Position numbers and translations under genes: made by a program | In this document: positions 17,899 to 25,712 of the stretch, in pieces | Numbering within the stretch: the stretch's first letter is position 1 | Layout: the number at the start of each line of letters is the position of its first letter | The notes under the pieces: generated by a model | Database searches by the model: none | Told to the model about the DNA's origin: nothing | What the model saw: the letters and a program-made list of their open reading frames with translations, nothing else | Source of the DNA: Falsirhodobacter xinxiangensis | GTDB taxonomy: Bacteria > Pseudomonadota > Alphaproteobacteria > Rhodobacterales > Rhodobacteraceae | Assembly: GCF_004959935.1 (NCBI RefSeq) | Contig: NZ_SMYN01000005.1 | Location: forward strand, 186,001 to 250,000 | Reading direction: 5' to 3' | Length of the DNA stretch: 64,000 nucleotides

Positions 17899-18987
17899 TC
17901 ACCTCGGGGCGAGCTGTGCCGCCGTCTCGTCGATCCTGAGGATCATATCCAACAGAAGCGCGGCAGGGTCAAGGTTGACCGCCTTGCCTTGCCGGGCGCG
18001 AAGCCCAAGATTTTGCGCAAGTTCCGCCCATTTCAGCGCGGCATGGCGATCGGGCGACAGGCGGGCGATCAGGTCTGCCTCGCCCTTCGCGGCCTCGGGC
18101 GGGATCAGGGACAGGGTGCCGGCGCGGGCAAGGCGGGCAAGGAAGCGGTCGATCAGCCCGACGATCAGATCGAAGCGTGGCTCCGCCCCCCGGCCTGCGC
18201 CCTGTTCGGCCAGGGCCAGCGCGCGGCTGCGGTCAAGGCGGGGAATGGTGGATAGCGTCGCGATCAGGTCGCGATACAGCGCCAGCCCGTCAAGGTTCAG
18301 CAGACGCACCGCTTCGCCCACCGACCCGCCGCCCAGTTCCGCCAGCGGCACGGGATCGTCCACCATCGCGCCCGCCTGTGTCAGCGCATCGCGCATCGGC
18401 CCCGCCTCCAGCGTGCCCAGCCGCAATTCGCGGCAGCGCGACCGGATCGTGGGCAGCAGCTTGGACGGCTGATGGCTGATCAGGATCAGGATGACATTGG
18501 CGGGCGGCTCCTCCAGCAGCTTCAGGATCGCGTTGGCGGCGGCGGTGGCCATCTCGTCCGCCGAATCGACGATCACGACGCGGCGGCCCCCGTCGGCAGC
18601 GGACAGCGAGAGGTAGGATTTCAGCTTCCGAACCTCGTCCACGCGGATGTCGGCGGACAGCGCGCTGCCTGTGGCATTAGCCCCGCGCCGCAGCAGGAAC
18701 AGGCGCGGTTCGGACAGGGCGGCGATGCGGTGGGAAACGGGGTGACCCTCGGAAACGTCCATGGTCGGCGTGCCCGCCAACAGGTATCGCGCCATCCGCC
18801 ATGCCAGCGTCGCTTTGCCGACGCCGCGCGGGCCGGTGATCAGCCAGCCGTGGTGAAGCCGCCCGGACCGGGCGGCGTCGAGGAAACTCGCCTCGGCCCC
18901 CTCGTGCCCGAACAGGGCCATCGTCTCGCGCGGGTGGGGGGCACCTTCGACGCGGTCGGGTTCGGGAAGGGGGGCGGGATCGGCCAT
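17899..18987 (-). CDS. holB: DNA polymerase III subunit delta'
   Basis: A 362-residue clamp-loader subunit. The AAA+ fold begins at GHEGAEASFLDAARSGRLHHGWLITGPRGVGKATLA (P-loop GPRGVGKA), with a DEVRKLKSYL segment and a DSADEMATAAANAILKLLEEPP region (sensor and Arg-finger side). Walker B is degenerate, as in delta' subunits that do not hydrolyse ATP. The start is set at MADPAPLPEPDR. The usual upstream partner tmk is not adjacent; phoX lies there instead. Confidence 0.92.
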   Translation of the reverse strand: MADPAPLPEPDRVEGAPHPRETMALFGHEGAEASFLDAARSGRLHHGWLITGPRGVGKATLAWRMARYLLAGTPTMDVSEGHPVSHRIAALSEPRLFLLRRGANATGSALSADIRVDEVRKLKSYLSLSAADGGRRVVIVDSADEMATAAANAILKLLEEPPANVILILISHQPSKLLPTIRSRCRELRLGTLEAGPMRDALTQAGAMVDDPVPLAELGGGSVGEAVRLLNLDGLALYRDLIATLSTIPRLDRSRALALAEQGAGRGAEPRFDLIVGLIDRFLARLARAGTLSLIPPEAAKGEADLIARLSPDRHAALKWAELAQNLGLRARQGKAVNLDPAALLLDMILRIDETAAQLAPR

Positions 18988-19064
18988 CGGGGCGTTCCTT
19001 TGCTGCTGGTCGCCGTTGTCGGGCAAAGCGCGGCGGAAGGAAACCCCCGATGGCCGGGGCAGCG

Positions 19065-21044
19065 TCAGCCGATACGGCCGCCGCCCTGTTTGGTGATCGC
19101 GACGACGGCGGGGCGCACCGGCATCGCATCGTCGAAGTCCGGCCAACGGGTCGACAGGTCCTCGTAATAGGACGGGCGGCCATGGCCTTCCCAATCGTCG
19201 CCGCCATCGCCCGGATGCTGGACCGCGACGAACATGGTGGTCATGTCCTCGGTCGGGCAGGGGCCGCACATCTCGCCGCCGACCGGCACGCGGTAGAACA
19301 GGCGCGAGGTGCCGCGCGCGTCGCCCTCGGTGTCCACGGCCCAGAGGCCATCCGTGCGGCCCGTGGCCTCCATGCTGTTGCCGTCGGTCGAAACCCACAG
19401 CCGGCCATCGGCGTCGATCGCGGCGTTGTCGGGCATCCCGAACCAGCCGTTCTTCGTCGTCTCAGTCGAGAAGGTCGCGCCGACCTCGGCCACCGAAGGA
19501 TCACCGCATTGCAGCAGGATTTCCCACTGGCCGGTGGTCGCCGTGAAATCGCCGTCCGCTTCAAGGATTTCCACGATATGGCCGAAGGCGTTCTTGACGC
19601 GCGGGTTGGCGGCGTTCGCCTCCTCGCGGCGGGTGTTGTTGGTCAGCATGACATAGGCGCGGCCCGTCGCCGGGTTCGGCTGGATGTCCTCGGGACGGTC
19701 CATCGGCGTCGCTTCCAGCAGGTCGGCGGCGCGGCGCGTTTCGATCATCACGTCCGCCTGGCTTGCAAAGCCGTTCGCCTCGGTCAGCGGGCCGGTCCCA
19801 TGCACCAGCGGCAGCCAGACCATCGAGCCGTCCTCGTCGAAGCGGGCGACATAGAGCGTGCCTTCGTCCAAGAGGTCCATGTTCGCGGCGCGGTCGCCCT
19901 CGTTGAACTTGCCCGCCGTCACGAACTTGTAGACGTAGTCGAAGCGTTCGTCATCGCCCAGATAGAAGACGATGCGGCCATCGGCTGCGACGACGCTTTC
20001 CGCGCCCTCGTGCTTGAAGCGGCCCATCGCGGTGCGCTTCTTCGGGATCGAGGTCGGGTCGTTCACGTCCACCTCGACGATCCAGCCGAAGCGGTTCGCC
20101 TCGTTCGGCTCCTTGCCCAGATCGAAGCGGTCGTGGAAGCGGCCCCACTGGTATTCGCCGCTGGGCAGGCCAAGACGTTCGTAGTTGGCGGCCTCGCGGT
20201 GACCTTCGGGAAGCGCGCCCATGAAATAGCCGTGGATGTTCTCCTCGGCCATGATGTAGGTGCCCCACGGGGTCACGCCGCCGGCGCAGTTGTTGAACGT
20301 GCCGAAGACCTTGCGCCCCTCGGGGTCGGCGTTGGTCTTGACGCGGTCATGCCCGGCGACGGGGCCGGACAGCGCCATTTCGGTCTTCACGGTGATGCGG
20401 CGGTTCAGCGGTGCGTCCAGCACGGGCTGCCATTTTCCATCCACGCGGCGGATCTCGATCACGGTGCCGCCATGGGCCGCCATTTCGATGTTCACGCGGT
20501 CTTCGGTGGCGTCGGCGACGGCAATCTCGCCCTCGGCGATGGTCACGATGCCGGGGAACATCAGGTGTTCGTTGGTGTATTCATGGTTCACGACCAGCAG
20601 CCCGCGATCCGCGCTGCCCTCCAGCGGGATGAAGCCGACGAAGTCGTTGTTATAGCCGAACTGGCGTTCCTGCGCGGCCTCGGTCTGGGCGGTCGGATCG
20701 AAGTCGGGCGCATCGGCGAAGACCTTGTCGCCCCAACGCAGCAGCACGTCGGCGTCATAGCCTTCCGCGACATGGTGGTCGGCATCGACGCCGGCCTCGA
20801 CCTCGGGGAAGTTGAAGACCGAACCCATGGCGGCGCGCGCCTCGTCGGCGGCCAGCAGCGCGATGGGCGAAACGGTCGCCGCGATCGCAGCCGTCGCCAT
20901 CGACCCCTTCAGGAACCCGCGGCGGGAAAAGCGGGCGGCGATGATGTCGCCCATGGTGCGGTTTGCGGTCGGGTTCAGGCCCGGGCCATCGGCTTGCTCC
21001 AGCTTGGAAGTGCGGAAGATCTGGCTTTGGCTGCGTTCGTTCAT
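19065..21044 (-). CDS. phoX: PhoX family phosphatase, Tat-exported
   Basis: A 659-residue periplasmic or extracellular calcium/iron-dependent alkaline phosphatase (DUF839 family) that releases phosphate from organic phosphomonoesters under phosphate starvation. The N-terminus has a twin-arginine signal SRRGFLKG at about residues 40-47, a hydrophobic stretch and an ALLAADEARA-type cleavage region. The body shows PhoX-like elements: GFIPLEGSADRGLLVVNHEYTNE, NNCAGGVTPWGTYIMAEEN, and CGPCPTEDMTTMFVAVQHPG. A candidate Pho box lies 50 bases upstream. The gene follows the siderophore cluster on the same strand but probably has its own promoter. Confidence 0.92.
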   Translation of the reverse strand: MNERSQSQIFRTSKLEQADGPGLNPTANRTMGDIIAARFSRRGFLKGSMATAAIAATVSPIALLAADEARAAMGSVFNFPEVEAGVDADHHVAEGYDADVLLRWGDKVFADAPDFDPTAQTEAAQERQFGYNNDFVGFIPLEGSADRGLLVVNHEYTNEHLMFPGIVTIAEGEIAVADATEDRVNIEMAAHGGTVIEIRRVDGKWQPVLDAPLNRRITVKTEMALSGPVAGHDRVKTNADPEGRKVFGTFNNCAGGVTPWGTYIMAEENIHGYFMGALPEGHREAANYERLGLPSGEYQWGRFHDRFDLGKEPNEANRFGWIVEVDVNDPTSIPKKRTAMGRFKHEGAESVVAADGRIVFYLGDDERFDYVYKFVTAGKFNEGDRAANMDLLDEGTLYVARFDEDGSMVWLPLVHGTGPLTEANGFASQADVMIETRRAADLLEATPMDRPEDIQPNPATGRAYVMLTNNTRREEANAANPRVKNAFGHIVEILEADGDFTATTGQWEILLQCGDPSVAEVGATFSTETTKNGWFGMPDNAAIDADGRLWVSTDGNSMEATGRTDGLWAVDTEGDARGTSRLFYRVPVGGEMCGPCPTEDMTTMFVAVQHPGDGGDDWEGHGRPSYYEDLSTRWPDFDDAMPVRPAVVAITKQGGGRIG

Positions 21045-21093
21045 GGTCGTCCCCTGGCAGGAATGCTTGGTGGCGACCGGGTATCCCGTTTAT

Positions 21094-21111
21094 GTGACGA
21101 TCAGGCGACAG
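21094..21111 (-). promoter_or_regulatory. Candidate PhoB box before phoX
   Basis: On the minus strand CTGTCGC-CTGA-TCGTCAC matches the two 7-base half sites of the Pho box (CTGTCAT, 4-base spacer, CTGTCAT) at 5 and 4 positions. It overlaps the last codons of the asbF gene and lies 50 bases before the phoX ATG. Confidence 0.45.
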
Positions 21112-21892
21112 CGGGGCGCGCCCGCAACCGATGGATGCGCGACAGGTCGATCCGCATCGCCGCGCCCGGATCGGCCCCGAACCATTCGAGCGAGGCATCC
21201 CCCCCCGGTATCGCATCAAGGATCGCGGCGTAATCCAGCGCCCCTTCGAACAGCGGGCAGATGCCGTCGCGCGCGCCTTCGGGGTTGTGGATGTTGCCCG
21301 CGTCGAACACGCCCAGACGGTCCCGCGCGGTCACGGTCTTCAGGTGGTAATGCAGGATATGCGGGCGCAGGGCCGCCTCTGCGGCGATCGGATCGGCACC
21401 GGATTCCCAGACATGCAGCACGTCGAAATTCAGGCCGAGCGTCGGATGGTCCGCATCTTCAAGCAGGCGCAACGCGGTGGCGGGGCTGTCGGCCATCGTA
21501 TGGGGATGGATTTCCACCGCGATGTTCAGGCCGTGATCCTGTGCGATATCCGCTGCCATGCGCAGATCGCGCAGGATTGCGGGGCGGTGTTCGGGCTGCT
21601 CGGGTCCGACATTGCCCGCGAACAGGCGCAGCCGCCTCGCCCCCCATGCGCGGGTCAGGGCGCAGACTTCGCGCGCCTCGGCCTTGTCGAACCCCTCGCC
21701 CAGCGGCAGATAGGCCGCCAGCATCGGCACGCGCGGGCGGCGTGGCAGGGCGGCCCAGGCGGCGGACATCTGGCGGGCATGGGGCAGCCAGATCTCCAGC
21801 CCGTCGAACCCGTGGGTCAGGGTGTATTCCGCCAGTCCGGCGGCGGTGACGTCCATGTGGCGGAAAGCTACGGAACAGGCGTTGATCCTCAT
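21101..21892 (-). CDS. asbF: 3-dehydroshikimate dehydratase, AsbF type
   Basis: A 263-residue TIM-barrel enzyme that converts 3-dehydroshikimate to 3,4-dihydroxybenzoate, the catechol of petrobactin. It shares with Bacillus AsbF the SVAFRH start, GFDGLEIW, FAGN, EIHPHT, NFDVLHVWESGADP, LRPHILHYHLK, a VFDAGN loop, PLFEGALDY and SLEWFG. Metal ligands are the Glu in EIHPH, Asp in NFDVLH, His in HYHLK and Glu in SLEWFG. It overlaps the AsbD-AsbE fusion gene by 4 bases and closes the four-gene cluster. An in-frame ATG at 21904 is an alternative start. Confidence 0.88.
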   Translation of the reverse strand: MRINACSVAFRHMDVTAAGLAEYTLTHGFDGLEIWLPHARQMSAAWAALPRRPRVPMLAAYLPLGEGFDKAEAREVCALTRAWGARRLRLFAGNVGPEQPEHRPAILRDLRMAADIAQDHGLNIAVEIHPHTMADSPATALRLLEDADHPTLGLNFDVLHVWESGADPIAAEAALRPHILHYHLKTVTARDRLGVFDAGNIHNPEGARDGICPLFEGALDYAAILDAIPGGDASLEWFGADPGAAMRIDLSRIHRLRARPAVA

Positions 21893-23103
21893 TGGGTGCT
21901 CCATCGGTCGAACCACTGTTTCAGCGTCTGCTTGATGCCGCGCTCCAGCCCGCGCAGGCGGTCGAGTTCGGTGCGGGCGGCGGCCAGTTCCGCCGCATCG
22001 CCCTTGCGCGAAAAGGCAGCGGCGTGGCGCTGGACGGTGCCGAAGCCGCCATGCAGGGCGGCGATCCGGTCGCAGCATTCCTCGAACGCGTCCCAATCCT
22101 CGCCTTCGATATCGCCGAAGATCGCCAGCGCGTGTTCATAGGCGTATTTGCGGATCGCGATGACCGGAAGTTCGCGCAGCGCGGTTTCCAGATGTTCCGG
22201 CGCCGTTTCATGCGCGGTCAGGATCGTCTCGACAGCCTCGATCAAGGGCAGATCGTCGCCAAGGGTCGCGTGATAGATCGCGGTGATCGCCTCGCGCGTC
22301 GGGGCGTGAAGGGCCGCGCCGTCGAACACGAACCCGCCCGCCACGCTGTCGCGCAGGAAGGCACTGCGGATGTCGGCGGCGGGCAGGGTGCCTTCCCAGC
22401 GGAAGTCGGGGTCGCGCATCAGCCATTGGGCGGGATCGTCCGTCGGCTGGACCAGCGCATAATGGGGGAAGGGGTCCTGCGCGAACTTGTTTTCGCGCTG
22501 CGGCAGCAGGAACAGATCGACCATCGGCATGATGTAGCGCCCCGGCTGCCAATCCGCGATCAGGCGGTCCAGCGTGGCAAGGTTCGTCTGCTTGTCTGCC
22601 GCATCGTCATACCAGCGCGCGACCTTCAGCCCGAACAGCCGATCCGCCCATTGGACATAGAAGCCGTGGTCGATCCCCGCCGAGTGATAGGACAGGCGAT
22701 GGCGGTCATCGACGACCACCTGACCGTCCCACAAGCCGATATACAGCGCGCGGTGGTCGATGCCCTTGTCCTTCACCGCTTGGCAGAAGGACGACACGAC
22801 GCAATGGACCTTGATGTCGATGGGTTCTTCCGCAACCGGGGCGATCCCGGCCAGCAGGTTCGCCATTGCCGCCACGGTCATGTTCGGCGCCTGATCGAAG
22901 GCGGATTCCGGCATCGGCAGGCCCGCATCCTCAAGATTCAGCATCAGCGTCATCAGCGACACGGAATCGAGGCCGAGGTCGATGCCGAGCCGCGCATCGG
23001 GGCCGAACGCCTCCATCCGCGGGCAGGCCATCGGCCCGGCAAGGATCGCGCGGATCGTGTCCGTCGCGTGTTCCGGGCTGGGCAGGGGGCGCGGGCTGTT
23101 CAT
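21889..23103 (-). CDS. AsbD-AsbE fusion: aryl carrier protein plus petrobactin condensation protein
   Basis: A 404-residue protein. Residues about 1-90 form an acyl/aryl carrier domain with the phosphopantetheine site Ser47 in DLGLDSVSLM. From about residue 93 the protein matches the AsbE family (DUF6005): VHCVVSSFCQAVKDKGIDHRAL, LSYHSAGIDHGFY and a long helical C-terminus. In Bacillus, AsbD (carrier of 3,4-dihydroxybenzoyl) and AsbE (transfer of that group to spermidine) are separate proteins. The fusion would hold the activated aryl group next to the transfer enzyme. The start ATG overlaps the upstream stop by 4 bases. Confidence 0.82.
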   Translation of the reverse strand: MNSPRPLPSPEHATDTIRAILAGPMACPRMEAFGPDARLGIDLGLDSVSLMTLMLNLEDAGLPMPESAFDQAPNMTVAAMANLLAGIAPVAEEPIDIKVHCVVSSFCQAVKDKGIDHRALYIGLWDGQVVVDDRHRLSYHSAGIDHGFYVQWADRLFGLKVARWYDDAADKQTNLATLDRLIADWQPGRYIMPMVDLFLLPQRENKFAQDPFPHYALVQPTDDPAQWLMRDPDFRWEGTLPAADIRSAFLRDSVAGGFVFDGAALHAPTREAITAIYHATLGDDLPLIEAVETILTAHETAPEHLETALRELPVIAIRKYAYEHALAIFGDIEGEDWDAFEECCDRIAALHGGFGTVQRHAAAFSRKGDAAELAAARTELDRLRGLERGIKQTLKQWFDRWSTQ

Positions 23104-25712
23104 GCGGTGGCCCCTTCGGTCAGCAGGCGGCGCGAGACCTTGCCCCCCGGCCCGCGCGGCAGGGCTGGCATCGCGATCAGCCGCACCGGGCGCTGGCGCG
23201 GCGAAAGGTTCGCGGCAAGGAAGGCGTCCAGATCCTCGGGGGTTGCAGTGCCGGTGAAGGCCAGCGCGGGGCGTTGGTTCGACACCGGATCGGGCAGGGC
23301 GAAGGCGACCGCGTCGGTGATGCCGGGGGCGGTCATGGCGACCCGCTCGATTTCCGCCGGGTAGACGTTGATGCCGGCGACGTCGATCACCTCGGCCGCG
23401 CGCCCGGCGAAGATCAGATGGCCGCGCGCGTCGATCGTGCCCAGATCGCCCGTCGGGACGCCGTCGATGGTGACGGGGCCGGGGGCGTCGGTTCCGGCAA
23501 GAAGCCGCACATGCGGCAGGGGGGCGCCCATATCCTCGGGGGCGTTTGGCGTATCGGTCAGCGCGACGCAGCCTTTTTCGGAACAGCCATATTGCTGGAA
23601 CACCCCGCGCGCCGCGTTCCGGATCGTGTCGAACCACGGCTGCGGCAGCACGGTGCCAGAGGTCATCACCGCCGCCGGCAGCCCGCCCGGACCCGCCAGC
23701 CGCGCCAGCACATGCAACAGCGTCGGCGCGGCATAGAGCAGCGGGTTCTCGATCCCGGCAAGCTGGCGCAGGATGGTCTTGGGGTTGGCGCTGTCCAGCA
23801 CGACAGGCACGCGGCCCCGGCCAAGCCCGACCATCACCCCGGCGATCAGCCCATAGGAATGCGTGACGGGCGCGGCGATGACGGGCGTGAAGTCGTTGGG
23901 GAAGTGGCGGATATACGCCTCCACCTCGGTCTCGATCTCGGCCCATGTGCGGGCGATGACCTTGGGCGCGCCGGTGGTGCCGGAACTCATCTGGATCAGC
24001 ACGCCCGGGCCGTCCGCATCGGGGCCGATGGGTTCGGCGTTGAAAAGCGTGCATTCGGCGCGGCGGGCAAGATCCAGCGCCTGTTCGCGCGGGGTTTCGG
24101 GATGGATGGGATAGCAGGACGCGCCCGCCGCCCGCAGCCGAAGAACCTGCGCCAGATATTCGGCCTTGTCGGTCATGTGCAGCGCGACCCGCGTGCGGGC
24201 CGGATCGCGCCCCGCCAGCAGGTCGGGAAGGGTCAGAGTGGAGGGGTCGATCAGGCGGTCGTCGATCTTGAATTGGGGCACGGGTTCTGCCTTTGCGATG
24301 GGGTTGGGTGCCGGATGGCAAGGGATGCCGGGGGCGCGCAGAACGCGCGCGGCCAGCCTTTCGGCGGGCACCACGGCTTCGGTCGGGGGATCGGTCATGG
24401 CGGCGCGGACGGCTTGCCAGAAGCGGCTTTCCGGCAGGATGCCGCGCCGATGCAGCAGGTCCGCCAGTTCCGACAGGACGTGGATGAACAGGCAGTCCAG
24501 CACCAGTTCGCGGATGTCGGACACCTGCGCCATGCGGTGGTATTCGCCATCTGGCGCGGCGGCGTAACGCGGGTCGATGGCGGCAAGGTCCGGCGCGGGG
24601 CGCGACAGGGCCGAGGGGACGTATTCGAGGCTTTCGTGGAAATCCCGCGCGATCAGGCGGGTGGGCCAGCCGTCCTCGTGCTGGATCAGCAGGTTCTGGC
24701 CATGCGCCTCGATCCCGATGCCGTGGCGGGTCAGCAGCCGCCAGACCGGAGCCACGACCACGCGCAGATATTGCGCCAGCCAGCGTTCGGCGCCGTGCCG
24801 CGCCAGCCACGGGGCGATCAGGGGCGTGCCATCGGGTTCCGTCATCGACAGGGCGTTCAGGGGGATCGCGCCCTCGGGCGGGGCTTCGCGCAGGATCGCG
24901 GCAAGGCGGCCCCCGAGCGCAGGGGCGATGACCGCGCCATGTTCGCGCAGCACCGTCATGGCGATGCCGGGGTCCGATGCCACCACCCCCGCCAGCCAGT
25001 CCGAAATGGCGGGCGCGACCAGAACCGACCAATCCGCGATGTCGCGCACCGAACTGGTGACGCCGACGCCCAGCGACAGTTTCACATGGTCGCCCTGCGC
25101 CGGGGCCACGGTGCGCAAGGATTGCGTCGCGCGATAGTCGCCCGCCATCGTCGCGGTGATGCGCCCCGAGGCAATCCACCCCGCCACGACCGGGTCCAGC
25201 GACAGGTGCCGCCATTGCCACGGATGAACGGGCAGGCCGAACGCGGTCCCGGTGCTGCGGATCAGGGCGGGATCGGCCTTCAGCCAGACCAGCGGGAAGG
25301 CCGCGCCGCCTTCGGGACCAAAGGCAGCATTGTCGGCATCCGAGAACCCGATGCGGGATTTGAAGCAGGGGTGATAGGGATGCCCCTCGATCAGCGCGGA
25401 TTCGAGGTCCGGCCCGCGCAGCGACAGCCGGTTCGGACGCACCGGACCCGCCATCCGCAGGAAATGCGCGGTGCGGGCAAGGCTGTTCGACAGGGCGGCG
25501 GTGTCATGCCCCTCGGCCGCAAGCGCGGCCAGAAGGTCCGGCAGCGTCACATCCGGATCGCCCAGCAGCCGCACGCGCCCGAAACCGCCGATCCGGTGCG
25601 GGGCGCGTATGTGCAGGCCGCCCACTCGCCAGCCGCCGGGGGCGGGGGCCAGCAGGCGCTCGAAGGCCAGCGCCTCGACCAGTTGGCGCAGAACGCGGGT
25701 TTCAGGCGACAT
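23100..25712 (-). CDS. AsbB-AsbC fusion: NIS synthetase plus 3,4-dihydroxybenzoate-AMP ligase
   Basis: An 870-residue protein uninterrupted by any stop. Residues about 1-470 are an IucA/IucC-type NIS synthetase with EGHPYHPCFKSRIGF, VHPWQW, ATQSLRT and GIEAHGQNLL motifs for ATP and citrate binding. From about residue 474 an AMP-forming ligase begins (SSGTTGAPK at about 576, YGCSEKG, GDLGTID, and the terminal GGKVSRR). In petrobactin synthesis AsbB joins a polyamine arm to citrate and AsbC activates 3,4-dihydroxybenzoate for the AsbD carrier. The synthetase half is about 100 residues shorter than stand-alone AsbB. The start at 25712 lies inside asbA; 25730 is an alternative. Confidence 0.85.
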   Translation of the reverse strand: MSPETRVLRQLVEALAFERLLAPAPGGWRVGGLHIRAPHRIGGFGRVRLLGDPDVTLPDLLAALAAEGHDTAALSNSLARTAHFLRMAGPVRPNRLSLRGPDLESALIEGHPYHPCFKSRIGFSDADNAAFGPEGGAAFPLVWLKADPALIRSTGTAFGLPVHPWQWRHLSLDPVVAGWIASGRITATMAGDYRATQSLRTVAPAQGDHVKLSLGVGVTSSVRDIADWSVLVAPAISDWLAGVVASDPGIAMTVLREHGAVIAPALGGRLAAILREAPPEGAIPLNALSMTEPDGTPLIAPWLARHGAERWLAQYLRVVVAPVWRLLTRHGIGIEAHGQNLLIQHEDGWPTRLIARDFHESLEYVPSALSRPAPDLAAIDPRYAAAPDGEYHRMAQVSDIRELVLDCLFIHVLSELADLLHRRGILPESRFWQAVRAAMTDPPTEAVVPAERLAARVLRAPGIPCHPAPNPIAKAEPVPQFKIDDRLIDPSTLTLPDLLAGRDPARTRVALHMTDKAEYLAQVLRLRAAGASCYPIHPETPREQALDLARRAECTLFNAEPIGPDADGPGVLIQMSSGTTGAPKVIARTWAEIETEVEAYIRHFPNDFTPVIAAPVTHSYGLIAGVMVGLGRGRVPVVLDSANPKTILRQLAGIENPLLYAAPTLLHVLARLAGPGGLPAAVMTSGTVLPQPWFDTIRNAARGVFQQYGCSEKGCVALTDTPNAPEDMGAPLPHVRLLAGTDAPGPVTIDGVPTGDLGTIDARGHLIFAGRAAEVIDVAGINVYPAEIERVAMTAPGITDAVAFALPDPVSNQRPALAFTGTATPEDLDAFLAANLSPRQRPVRLIAMPALPRGPGGKVSRRLLTEGATA

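Noticed and set aside
19050-21233. A 727-codon plus-strand frame over phoX
   Set aside because: Shadow of phoX; no recognisable domain.
21889-25221. A single 1110-codon frame spanning the AsbD-AsbE region and beyond
   Set aside because: Only the part from 23103 downstream has protein homology; the upstream part is the wrong frame of the AsbB-AsbC fusion gene.
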